Source of the DNA: JBBQXH01 sp963710975
GTDB lineage: Bacteria > Actinomycetota > Thermoleophilia > Gaiellales > Gaiellaceae
Direction of reading: 5' to 3'
DNA: 64,000 nucleotides
Assembly: GCA_963710975.1 (NCBI GenBank)
Contig: CAVQCG010000003.1
Span: 672,688-736,687, forward strand
Both the position numbers and the translations under genes were made by a program. Of the stretch, positions 37,388 through 46,420 are shown piece after piece. Under the pieces are notes generated by a model. It was given only the letters and a program-made list of their open reading frames with translations, made no database searches and had not been told where the DNA came from. Position 1 is the stretch's first letter; each line of letters begins with the position of its first letter.

Positions 37388-38638
37388 GGCGGGTAAGCCC
37401 GGGTAATACTTGGCGATGTTCGCCTTGGTGATCACGATCGGGTTGAGCCGGTGAAGCTCGGGGTACCGGGTTGCCGGCCATCACGTCCTCGAGGATCGGC
37501 AGCGGCCACTCGCCGTAGCGCTCCGGGAAGTAGCCGATCGAGGCGCCCTCGAGGCCGGCTCTTGATCGCTTCTGGCCGAGGCCGTCGCAGCCGGTCGAGA
37601 TGGTGAGCGTGTCGTCGAAGCGGCCGTTCTGCTTCAGCGCGTTGATCGCGCCCTGCATCCGCTCGTCGTCGATCGTGTTGATCATCACGTGCTTGAAGTT
37701 CGGGTGGCCGGTGAACCACGCCGTCACGTCGACCTGCGCGGACTGCGTCTGCGAGTACTTGCAGATGATCTTGAAGACGTTGCCGCTCGGGATCGCGAAG
37801 CCGGCCTCGCGACAGCGCCTTCGGCGCGGTGTCGAACATGATGTTCACGCTCGAGCCGACGTCGGGATCGGTGCACTCGACGAGCGCCGTGTCCTTCGGC
37901 GACCCAGCCCTTGCCTTCGCCTGCTGGGCGAGCCACTGGCCCTGCGTCGTTCCGGAGTCGGCCCAGACCGCCCCGAACGAGGGCACGTTCGCGACCTTGA
38001 GGTACATCTGGACGCTCGGGATGCAGCCCTTCGTCTGCAGGATGTCGAGGAACGCGTTCGAGAGGGAGTCGAGCTGCTGGGCCTGGATCACGCCGGCGTC
38101 CTTCTTGAGCACGGCATTCCGCGCCTGGGTCAGCGGCTCCGTCGTCGACGGGTACTTCAGGTTGTAGACGTCGAGCTGGAAGCCGGCGAGCGCAGCCATC
38201 TTCTTCATGCTCGCGGAGTTCGCGACGCCGAACGGGTCGGTGTCGCCGTAGTGCATGTACCCGATCTGATACGGCGGGACGATCTTGCGCAGCTGCGGGA
38301 CGTACTCAGCGGCGGGGTCGGTCGTCTCCTCGTAGGCGCACGTCTCGTTGTTCCACAGAACCCACGGCTCCTTGATCGAAGCTACCTCTGGGCTTGCGAT
38401 CACCTGGTACGTCAGCTCGAGACCCTCACCGTAAGGCCCGGTCTGCGCCGGAGTCGTCTCGGCCGGAGCGGCAGTGTCTGCCGGAGCCGCCTCGGTAGTG
38501 GCCGCAGCGGTCGCCGTTGCCTGAGTCTGTCGTCACCCCCCCCGCCGCATCGGCGGCGGCGGCCAACGCACGACCGCGACCGCCATGGCGAGCAAAGTTC
38601 GCGATCGCACGTCCTAGAGACCGGAGGGGCATGCTCAT
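37388..38638 (-). CDS. Sugar-type ABC importer substrate-binding lipoprotein/periplasmic protein (frameshifted)
   Basis: About 415 residues. Start ATG 38638 with AGGAG upstream. A signal sequence is followed by an Ala/Thr/Pro linker ('TTEAAPADTAAPAETTPA') and the binding fold: 'YQIGYMHYGDTDPFGVANSA', 'AGVIQAQQLDSLSNAFLDIL', 'ALVECTDPDVGSSVNIMFD', and the end 'VITKANIAKYYPGLPA'. A run of eight C (38536-38543) sits at one of at least four frameshifts. The fold is that of periplasmic binding protein family 4 (ribose-like). First gene of the LacI-controlled operon. Confidence 0.8.
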
Positions 38639-38664
38639 CGGAACTCCTCTCTGCAAAGGTTCCT

Positions 38665-38685
38665 GGAATTGTTTCCCGTTTCAAG
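38665..38685. promoter_or_regulatory. LacI-type operator over the transcription start of the importer operon
   Basis: GGAATTGTTTCC (38665-38676; arms GGAA/TTCC) is followed by CCGTTTC (to 38682). Measured from the promoter at 38693-38722, it covers about +1 to +21, the classical repressor position. Confidence 0.55.
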
Positions 38686-38692
38686 GAGCGCG

Positions 38693-38722
38693 AGTATATT
38701 CTGGCGCTCTCAGATCCGTCAA
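38693..38722 (-). promoter_or_regulatory. Promoter of the importer/catabolic operon
   Basis: On the minus strand TTGACG (38722-38717), an 18-base spacer and TATACT (38698-38693). Transcription would begin near 38686, giving a leader of about 48 bases before ATG 38638. Confidence 0.65.
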
Positions 38723-38760
38723 GGATCGCCGAGAGAACGCCACCGCGACCCGAGTAATTC

Positions 38761-39786
38761 TCAGCTCGGAGGCGGTGCGCAGCTTCCGCGGGATCGAACG
38801 TGGTCGCAATACGCGTCTGCTCAGGCGCGCCTCCTTTCAGGCGACGAAGGAGGAATGCGGCCGCCTCCCTCGATAACGACCGGCTCCCGGGAGACGACGG
38901 CTATCGGTGGCTCGACGAACTCGAGCATGCGGATGTCGTCGAATGTGACGAGCGACAGCTCTCCAGGAATCCGGATGCCGCGTTGCCTGATGACGCGGAG
39001 GACGCCCGGGAGGATCTGGTTCGATCCGGCGATCAGCGCGGTTGGTGGATCTGCCCTGTCGAGCAACCGCATCGCCGCCGCCGCTCCATGCTCCTCGGCG
39101 AACGGCCCTGCGTCGACGACTGCCTCGATCCCAGCCTCGGTACAGTCGGCCTCGAGCGCCGAGCTCAATTCGCGTCCCGGCCTCAGATTCAGCGGGCCCG
39201 CGGCGAGGCCGATCCGGCGATGCCCGAGACCGATCAGATGGTGAGCTGCTGCGCGGATACCGCTCGCGTGATCGCTCAGCACCGCACTCGTCTCGAGCGG
39301 CTCGGGCAACTCGCGGTCGATGAGCACCACGGGGGCCGGCACACGCCGTAACTCCTCCATCATCGGCTCGTAGTACTGGTCGGCAAGGGAAAGCAGGAGA
39401 CCGTCGACCCGGCGCTGACGGAAGAGACGGATGTGCGCTGCATCGAGCGTCGGCAATCCCTCCGAGTTCGTCAGGAGCATCGATCCCGTGGCTGCGGAGT
39501 CTGGGTCTCGGCACCGAGCGCGATCTCGGAGAAGAGTGGGCTCAAAGATCGCGGATGACGAAGCCGACACGACAGCGTCGACCCTCGGCGAAGGCTCTGC
39601 GCCAGAAGATTCGGCTGTAGCCGAGTTCGTCAATGACGGCCAGCACGCGCTTGCGCATGCGGGGGCTCCACTGGATGGTCGGTCAGGACGCGGGAGACCG
39701 ACGACATTGCGACCCCGGCGCGCTCCGCTACCTCGCGGGGTTGGCCGCGGCTGGATGATGCCTGGGTCGTCGTCAGTCAACATCAT
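38761..39786 (-). CDS. LacI-family transcriptional regulator (frameshifted)
   Basis: About 340 residues. HTH 'QPREVAERAGVAMSSVSRVL' is the LacI pattern, hinge region 'RMRKRVLAVIDELGYSR', then the ligand-binding core 'RVDGLLLSLADQYYEPMMEEL', 'APVVLIDRELPEPLE', 'HHLIGLGHRRIGLAAGP', 'PPTALIAGSNQILPGVLRVIR' and 'LSLVTFDDIRMLEFVEPPI'. The end 'RSRGSCAPPPS' resembles the usual 'VVRGSCAPP' and gives TGA at 38761. At least four shifts (near 39740, 39660, 39500 and 38850). It probably represses the importer operon, with two operator candidates before its own gene. Confidence 0.85.
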
Positions 39787-39790
39787 GATC

Positions 39791-39819
39791 GGAACGATCC
39801 AGGAATCTAGAAACGTTCC
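39791..39819. promoter_or_regulatory. Two LacI-type operator candidates before the LacI gene
   Basis: GGAACGATCC (39791-39800) and GAAACGTTCC (39810-39819), both with a central CG, 19 bases apart. On the minus strand each is preceded by CCTGGA. They lie 5 and 24 bases upstream of ATG 39786, fitting autoregulation. Confidence 0.5.
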
Positions 39820-39905
39820 AGGATGGGTCACGATAGCGGCCGAGCAACGGCCGGTCAACGAGGCGCCCAGGATCTTGACGCGCACGTTATTGGGGCACTG
39901 CGCTG

Positions 39906-41443
39906 GTGTCGATTCCGGTGACGATTTCAGACTCGTTTCGTGCGGGGGCGGCGCGGCTCTCCATCGATCCACCGCTGGGTCTCCCAATGGTGGAGTCGTA
40001 CGCCGTACGGAGACAGCCCGAAGCCGACTCGGCGACTCGAGGTGAGCGCGCTCGCGCTCGAGCTGGCGGGTACGAGCTCCTCCTCTGCGGCGTCGACACG
40101 CTGGCGATCCAAGCGCCCGAGGTCGATGCCCTGGGCTGGGATTTCCGCCGGACGTCCACACCCAACGCGGGATCGTGCTCAACTGGAATCACACGCACCA
40201 CGCACCCCCTGGCGGCAGAACGGTCTACGGGTCGTTCGGAGAAGCCGACGGGGCGGCCGAAACGGCGTGCTCGACTACATCGATCTCTTGCACGAGAGGG
40301 TCGTCGAGGTATGCAAGCCTTCGCATACGACGGCTCGAGCCCGCGTGGGTTCGGTGGGGACTTGGATTCGCAGACGTCGCGGTCAACCGCCGGGAACGCG
40401 ACGACGATGGCGCGGTTCGGGACATCGGATCAACGATCGCGGCATGGTCGACAGATCGGTCCCGGTCCTGCAGGCGGTGCGGCCGGACGGGAGCGCTATC
40501 GGAACGGTGGTCTCGTTCGGATGCCGCACCGTGACGACGGGGATCGAGTTCATCGGGTACTCGCCGGACTACCCGGGTCCGCTCCGTCAGGTCGTCCGGG
40601 ATGTCACCGGCGGTGAGTGGGGACATTCCTTCAGGGGGCGGGCGGGAACGTCATGCCGCGTTTTGCGTTCGACGACGAGTGTCTCGAGCCAGGCCGCATG
40701 GGTCGCCGTCGGCCATCGAGGCGTTGCACGCTATTGCTGACCCGGGGACCTGGCCCGCGCAACTCGTCGAGACGAGCTTTGGATCCGGTACGGTCGTTCG
40801 CCTCTTCAGGTGGAGGCGGATCGCGCCGCCGATCCACCGCAACTCGCTGCGTTCGAGCGCAGCGTCGAGTTCCCGCTCTCCCGCTCCCATGTGGACGAAG
40901 TCGGGAGAACCCGGGCCAGCGCGGAGCGCCAAATCGATGACGCTATCGCACGAAACGCAAGCGAGTCCGATCCTCCGGGTGCTTCGCTATCACGGTCTCA
41001 ACTGGGCGCGACGAGCCGAGGGGGGTCGTCTCCCGAGAGCCCCGGACCAGCGTCTCGGCGCCGATCGGCGCCCTAGCGGATCGGCGCCCGGCTCATCGTC
41101 GCCCCGGCGAGATACTTCACCGAGATCGGCCTTGCCGTGAAAGAGCGCTCGCCGGCGGATGTCACGCTCTATGCCGGCTACACGAATGGCTGTGTCTCGT
41201 ACTTCCCGACCGAAAGCGAGTACCCCCGGGGAGGCTATGAGCCCCTCTACGGGAACAAGACGTATGGCCTGCCGGTTCAGGTGTCGCCGGAATGCGATCG
41301 CATCCTGGTTCAGACCGGCGCCGAGCTTCGCCTGTTCGCTCTTCCCCGAGCGCGAACCGCCGCCGCCGGGCGACTGGAAGGCGAGCGGAAACGCTCTGCC
41401 CCGGCTCCCGACCACCATGCTCCGACGACCTCCCAGGGGTTGA
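39906..41443 (+). CDS. Neutral ceramidase N-terminal domain-like protein, copy 2 (frameshifted)
   Basis: About 512 residues. Start GTG 39906: 'FRAGAARLSIDPPLGLPMVE', then 'LLLCGVDTLAIQAPEVDALG', 'LNWNHTHHAPPGG', 'FADVAVNRRERDDDG', 'IEFIGYSPDYPGPLRQVV', 'TFLQGAGGNVMPRFAF', 'ADVTLYAGYTNGCVSYFPTE' and the end 'DWKASGNALPRL'. It matches copy 1 (30219) block by block, including the C-terminal 'WKASG' region. At least six frameshifts. It is read away from the LacI gene, about 120 bases apart. Amidase or glycoside-amide cleavage is inferred from ceramidase homology only. Confidence 0.72.
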
Positions 41444-41513
41444 CCTGTGGACGCGTTAACGAGGACGTCGGCAGCTGTTCACGGTCTGAGCTGGACTGGT
41501 GCCTGAACCTGCG

Positions 41514-42577
41514 ATGCGCCCTTTGTCCACGCAACTTGTTGGGAGCTACACGGAGCCGGGTTGGCTGATCCGGCACCAGCGGGGAGTGACTGCGCCGTTC
41601 GGAGACGATAGCTTCTGGCGGCCGCGAACTCAGGGTGCGTACGAGAGGCTCAGGATGATGCCACCTTGCTTGCTATCGCAGATCAGGAGCCAGCTGGCCT
41701 AGGTATTGACCCGGACGGCGAAGAGGGCGTCAACGCTATGACACGTATTTTTTCCGGTTCGGAGGCTTGGATTTAGCGCGTCTTGAGCGGTGGGCTGTAG
41801 ATCGGCGTGACATGAGTTTCATAGATCTGGCGCCCGAAGTTGCTCAGCGAATGCCCCATGCGGTCGGCGTTCGTTGTTGGTGCGATCAGCTGGCCGGGCC
41901 GATGGCCGTCGAAGATCTTCGCTTTCTCAAACAACACACACCCGCCCGGTGAAGATGACGGTCATCGGTCCTCTCACGACTGCATGCCGTCTCGCGAACG
42001 AGTACTACATCGATGAGGAGGCTCTCGGGCTCGATCTTGCGGCTGCGATCAATGAGGAACTGCTGGCGCTCGATGAGGAAGGGCTAGACGTAATCCAGCT
42101 TGACGAGCCTGATTTCATTTCCGCCCCGATCAGTCAAGGCGGTGGGGACTCGGGCCTTGAACCGTGCGCTCGATGGCGTCAGGGCTACCAAGCTGGTGCA
42201 CATCTGCTACGGCTATGCGACGATCGGGGCGAAGCGAGTCGATCGGAAGCTACGGAGAGGCGATCGAGGCGAATTCCCCATCGATAGTCTGACGGCTATT
42301 AGCCTTGAGTATGAACAGCCGGGCCACGGGCCGGAGCTACTGCAAAGCTGCGGCGATAAGGCGGTCATCCTTGGCGTGTTGAACTTGGGTACGAACGAGA
42401 TAGAGTCTCCTGAAAGGATTGTATCGCGCGTGCGTGAGGCACTCGAAATCGTCCCCGCCGAGCGACTTCACCTGGCGCCTGACTGCGGCATGTGGTCTGC
42501 CGAGAGAAGTCGCGTTTCAGAAGATCCGAACAATGGTCATGGCCGCAGAAGTCATCCGGCAAGAACTTTCACTCTGA
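41514..42577 (+). CDS. MetE-like methyltransferase, C-terminal catalytic domain only (frameshifted)
   Basis: About 354 residues, half of the 750-residue MetE. 'MRPLSTQLVGSYTEPGWLIRHQRG' and 'PFGDDSFWRP' begin the barrel; 'LAPEVAQRM', 'VKMTVIGPLTTACRLANEYY' and 'LDEEGLDVIQLDEPDF' follow. All four zinc ligands are present: His and Cys in 'LVHICYGYA', Glu in 'SLEYEQPGHG', Cys in 'HLAPDCGMW'. At least five frameshifts. Stand-alone domains of this type are known as short MetE homologues that accept methyl groups from other donors or act on other thiols. Next to a catabolic cluster it might handle a methyl or alkyl group; that is inference. The end is TGA 42575-42577. Confidence 0.75.
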
Positions 42578-42826
42578 CCAAAAGTCATAGATCGGGTTGC
42601 GTGGAATCACTGGAGCGTAGTAAGACCTTCCACCGGTCCACGGCTCAGACGTTGGTCAGGGGTGGAGTGCGGAACGTTGTCGGTGAGGTAACGGTTGGCT
42701 TGCCTTCGAAGACCTGGGCGATGGTTGTGCGATGGTCCAAATCCGCCGGAAAGGCCGGTTTCCGTGGTTGCGAAGCAAGAACTGAACACGTCCACGCGAG
42801 CGGCGAGTGCCTACGAACCACTTGAA

Positions 42827-42846
42827 AACGGCTCAACCAAGCCGTT
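42827..42846 (-). terminator. Terminator of the tRNA-Sec gene
   Basis: On the minus strand AACGGCT-TGGTTG-AGCCGTT followed by TTC, ten bases after the tRNA 3' end. Seven-base stem, six-base loop, short T-run. The 278 bases from 42578 to 42855 hold nothing else I can support. Confidence 0.6.
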
Positions 42847-42855
42847 CTATCGGAA

Positions 42856-42948
42856 CGGAGCGGCGCAGGAGTCGAACCTACCCAGCGTGGGGTTGCCACG
42901 CCTCACCGGTTTTGAAGACCGGCTGGGCCACCGGGCCCGTGCCGCTCC
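42856..42948 (-). tRNA. selC: tRNA-Sec (anticodon TCA)
   Basis: 93 nt with an eight-base acceptor stem (GGAGCGGC pairing with GCCGCTCC) and discriminator G, a long variable arm, and a T-arm 'GGTTCGACTCC'. The anticodon TCA is at 42915-42913 in the loop CTTCAAA, which reads UGA. The extended acceptor stem and long extra arm are diagnostic of bacterial selenocysteine tRNA. CCA is not encoded. It lies upstream in sequence but on the same strand as selB and selA, about 370 bases beyond selB. Confidence 0.92.
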
Positions 42949-42954
42949 GCGGCC

Positions 42955-42982
42955 AGCCTAGCTGCCGGGATCGTCCGTCGAC
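42955..42982 (-). promoter_or_regulatory. Possible promoter of tRNA-Sec
   Basis: On the minus strand GTCGAC (42982-42977), 16 bases, TAGGCT (42960-42955), ending six bases before the tRNA 5' end. The match to consensus is moderate. Confidence 0.35.
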
Positions 42983-43119
42983 CGGCGGCGGTCCGTCACC
43001 GTTTCTTCACAGGATCGGTACCCACCAGGCTGGGCGTCGCCGGCAGGATGGCGGAGCCCCCATCCATCCCCTCCGTGCCTGACCGCATCTCCACTTGCGG
43101 TGGGCCACTCCGGGAAGGC

Positions 43120-43149
43120 GACGGCCCCGCTCCCCCAAGCGGGGCCGTC
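43120..43149. terminator. Strong hairpin downstream of selB
   Basis: GACGGCCCCGCT (43120-43131) pairs perfectly with 43138-43149 over a six-base loop. It lies 167 bases after the selB stop, in a 367-base stretch with no supported gene, and may end selAB transcription. Confidence 0.65.
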
Positions 43150-43315
43150 TGTTCGAGGCGACGAGTTCGCCGGCGCTCCTCGTCACTCCTTCTTCACCGC
43201 ATGGCAACCCACGGCTCCGGAGCGATTCGACACACTGCTCTTGCCGGCTCCGAGCGCGTAGGGACCGAGTCGGCGGCGGCCCCTGACATCGTCGGGGCCG
43301 TCGTGGTTTTGGACA

Positions 43316-45072
43316 TCAGGGCGCGGCGTTACGGGCGCGCTTTCGCAACACGCGCGCGTCGCCTGCACGCCGGGTGAACCCGTCCGCGTCGAGCCGCTCG
43401 AGGAGAAGCTGCGCAGGCCTGCGGCTGACGCCCGCGAGGTCGCGGAAGCCGGCCAGCGTGATCGAGCCGTCGGCCTCGCACGCCTGCGCGACGATGCGGC
43501 GCGCCTCCTCGTAGGCGGCCGCCCCGATCACCGAGCCGTCGCCGAGGCGCACGAGGCGGCCTTCCCGTTCGAGGTATCCGGCCAGCTCGCGGTCGGCAGG
43601 TTTCAGCGGTGTCAGGCCCGCCGCAGCGAGCTCGGCCTCTAGCACGTCGGCATCGGCGGAGCGATCGCCGAGCGTTGCGCTCGTCCCGGGCGTGAAGGCG
43701 TTCGCGCCGCGCCGCTCGAGCGGCAGGAGCGGGAGGAGCGACGCCACCCAGGGTCGCTGAGGCAGGAGCTCGGCGACTGGGACGCCGGGATCGAGCGGGA
43801 ATTGCTCGGCGCGCTCGGCGAGCTTCGACGCGACGCCCGCCCGCAGCTCTTCGAGCCGCCCGGGGGTGAGGTACCAGTCGCCGGCCCGGACGACAGCCCC
43901 GAGACCGAGGTCGAGGTCGGCTGGCGCGAGCAAGGCGCGGCCAGCCAGGTCGCTTCGGCGAAGCGGCTCGGGGGATGCATCGAGAACGCCTGTCACGATC
44001 GAGATCGGGTCGCCCCGCTCGAGCAGGGCCAGACGCTCGACGCTCGCCCGCCTCGGAGGTGCCGGATCCAGCACGAGCCCGCCGCCGATCGTCGTCCGGT
44101 CGCGCAGCACGACGCGGTCTCCACGCGCGGCCACCGCGGGTGAGGCCAGCCGCAGCTGCGCGTAGCGGTCGCCGACCCTGACGAGGCGCGCGTAGTGCTC
44201 AGCGGTTCCGTGGTGGACGTGAACGCTCATGCGCGCAGGTATCGGCTCGAGCTCCTCGAGAAGCACGTCGAGGCGGTAGCTCACCGGATACGCCCCCGGC
44301 TCGACGATTGCGTCTCCCCGTCCTACGCGCGCCCGCTCGATGCCGGGCAGGGCCACCGCGACGCGCCGGCCGGGCTCCGCGCGTCCGGTCGGCGGTCGTG
44401 CACCTGGACGCTGCGGACGCGAACCTCATCGCCGCCCGGTGCGATGACCAGCGTGTCGCCCTCTCCGATCGATCCCGACCAGAGCGTCCCGGTCGCCACG
44501 GTTCCGATCCCGCGAAGGCTGAAGGACCGGTCGACGAAGAGTCGTGTCGCAACGAGTGGTGCACGGTGCTGGACGCCGGACGCAACTTCGGTGAGCGCAG
44601 CCTTCAGCTCGTCGAGGCCTTCACCCGTCCGTGCACTCGTCGGGATGACCGGTGCACCCGGGACGAGCTCCATCCCCTCCTCGACCGCGAGGGCGACCGT
44701 TTCCTCGTCCACTGCGTCGATCTTCGTGATCGCGACGACGCCACGGTCGATCCCGAGGAGCTTGATGATCGCGAGATGCTCGTGAGTCTGCGGCCGGGCT
44801 CCCTCGGCGGCGTCGATGACCAGCAGGAACAGGTCGATGCCCGTGGCCCCCGCGACCATGTTCCGGACGAATCTCTCGTGGCCGGGGACGTCGATGATCG
44901 AGAGCTGCCTGCCGTCCGGGAGCTCGAGGGGTGCGTAGCCGAGGTCGATCGAGATGCCCCGCGCCTGCTCCTCGGGCAGCCGATCGGTGTCCTTCCCTGT
45001 GAGCGCGCGGACGAGCCACGTCTTCCCGTGATCGATGTGCCCCGCGGTCCCGAGAACGAGGGAGGAGGTCAC
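43316..45072 (-). CDS. selB: Selenocysteine-specific elongation factor SelB (one frameshift)
   Basis: About 585 residues. GTPase motifs: G1 'GTAGHIDHGKTWLVRALTG', G3 'IIDVPGHERFVRNM', G4 'AITKIDAVD', with 'LVIDAAEGARPQTHEHL'. EF-Tu-like beta domains follow ('FSLRGIGTVATGTLWSG'), then the winged-helix C-terminus that binds SECIS RNA ('ITLAGFRDLAGVSRRPAQLLL'). A shift near 44385 separates 'QVHDRRP' from 'RRVAVALPGIERARVG'. Start GTG 45072 overlaps the selA stop (GTGA). SelB carries Sec-tRNA to UGA codons. No selenoprotein or selD was found in the window. Confidence 0.9.
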
Positions 45073-46397
45073 ACGCGTGCGCGGGCGGCGGTGACTGCCG
45101 CGGCCACCTCGGCGATCTCCCCGTCCGAGACGGTACGGCAGTCGAGCAGAAGCTTCCCGTCGCGGAGGATTCCAACGACCGGAGGCTCGCCCGTGCGGAG
45201 CTGCGAGCCCAGCTCTTCCTCGAGCGCGCACGCGAAGCTCTCGATCTCGGCGAGCGGAAGCGCGCCGCCGCCCACGCGCGAGACCGTCTGCTCGACGGAG
45301 CCGCCGGTGAGCCCGGCGAGCCTCTCCGCCCTGACCCTCACGGCGTCGGCCGTGTCGGCCAGCATGCGCAGCACCGGGATCTCCCGCCTCGCCCGCTCGG
45401 GGTTGCGGTACAGGCCAAGCGTCCCCTCGAGGGCCGCGAGAGTCAGCTTGTCGGCCCGGAGCGCCCGCTGGAGCGGGTGGACGCGAAGGCGTTCCACGAG
45501 ATCGGCCTGGCCGACCACGATGCCCGCCTGCGGGCCGCCGAGCAGCTTGTCGCCCGAGAAGCAGACGATGTGCGCGCCCGCGGCGAGGCTCTCGCGTGCA
45601 GACGGCTCGTCCCCGAGGTGGCTGAGTACGCCCGAGCCGAGATCGTCCACCAGCGCCAGTCCACGGCGCTCGGCTAGGCCGGCCAGGTCGGCGAGCGGTG
45701 TCTGCTCGCTGAATCCGACGATGCGGAAGTTCGACTGGTGCACGCGCAGGAGCACGGCTGTGTCGTCCCCGATCGCGCGCTCGTAGTCCGCAAGGCGCGT
45801 TCGGTTGGTCGTGCCGACCTCGACGAGACGCGCGCCGGAGCGCGTGAGGACGTCGGGGATGCGGAATCCGTCGCCGATCTCGATCAGCTCGCCGCGCGAG
45901 ACGATCACCTCGCGTCGCTCCGCGAGGCCGGCAAGAGCCAGCATCACGGCAGCGGCGTTGTTGTTGACGACCAGCGCCGCCTCTGCGCCGGTGAGGTCGC
46001 GAAGCAGCTCGGTCACGTGGCTCTGCCGCGAGCCACGCGTCCCCGACTCGAGCTCGAACTCGAGGTTCGAATACCCGCGGCCGACCTCGTCGACGCGGGC
46101 GAGCGCGGCCTCTGCCAGCGGTGCCCGGCCGAGGTTCGTGTGAACGATGACGCCCGTCGCGTTGATCACCCGGCGGAGGCGTGGGCTGAGGATCGCCGTG
46201 AGCTCCGCCTCGGTGAGATCGGCGAGATCGCCGGGGTCGCCACCCTGGAGGATTGTCGCGCGCGCTCGTTCGACGGCCGCGCGTGCGGCCGCGACGATGA
46301 CCGGCCTGCCGTGGACGCCGGCGAGCGCCTGCAGCCGCTCGCGTCCCACCAACTCGTCGACGGAAGGGAGATCCCGGAGCGCGCTCCGCGTGCTCAT
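45069..46397 (-). CDS. selA: L-seryl-tRNA(Sec) selenium transferase SelA
   Basis: 442 residues from ATG 46397. 'LPSVDELVGRERLQAL' and 'RLRRVINATGVIVHTNLGRAP' are the SelA start, and the PLP lysine is in 'VCFSGDKLLGGPQAGIVVG'. 'ALVDDLGSGVLSHLGDEP' is typical. It converts seryl-tRNA-Sec to selenocysteyl-tRNA with selenophosphate. Clean frame; stop overlaps selB. It diverges from bioA over 23 bases with overlapping -10 boxes. Confidence 0.95.
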   Translation of the reverse strand: MSTRSALRDLPSVDELVGRERLQALAGVHGRPVIVAAARAAVERARATILQGGDPGDLADLTEAELTAILSPRLRRVINATGVIVHTNLGRAPLAEAALARVDEVGRGYSNLEFELESGTRGSRQSHVTELLRDLTGAEAALVVNNNAAAVMLALAGLAERREVIVSRGELIEIGDGFRIPDVLTRSGARLVEVGTTNRTRLADYERAIGDDTAVLLRVHQSNFRIVGFSEQTPLADLAGLAERRGLALVDDLGSGVLSHLGDEPSARESLAAGAHIVCFSGDKLLGGPQAGIVVGQADLVERLRVHPLQRALRADKLTLAALEGTLGLYRNPERARREIPVLRMLADTADAVRVRAERLAGLTGGSVEQTVSRVGGGALPLAEIESFACALEEELGSQLRTGEPPVVGILRDGKLLLDCRTVSDGEIAEVAAAVTAARARV

Positions 46398-46404
46398 GCC
46401 ATAG

Positions 46405-46414
46405 ATCTTAGGAT
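46405..46414. promoter_or_regulatory. Overlapping divergent -10 boxes for selA and bioA
   Basis: Minus strand TAAGAT (46410-46405) ends seven bases before selA ATG 46397; plus strand TAGGAT (46409-46414) ends six bases before bioA ATG 46421. The boxes share two bases, so the two polymerases would exclude each other. Both mRNAs would be leaderless. Confidence 0.55.
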
Positions 46415-46420
46415 GCCGTG

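Noticed and set aside
43120..43185. Possible selenocysteine UGA with a SECIS hairpin beside the sel genes
   Set aside because: A TGA at 43183 lies 32 bases before the hairpin, too far for a bacterial SECIS, and the short frame around it matches nothing; the hairpin is better read as a terminator.
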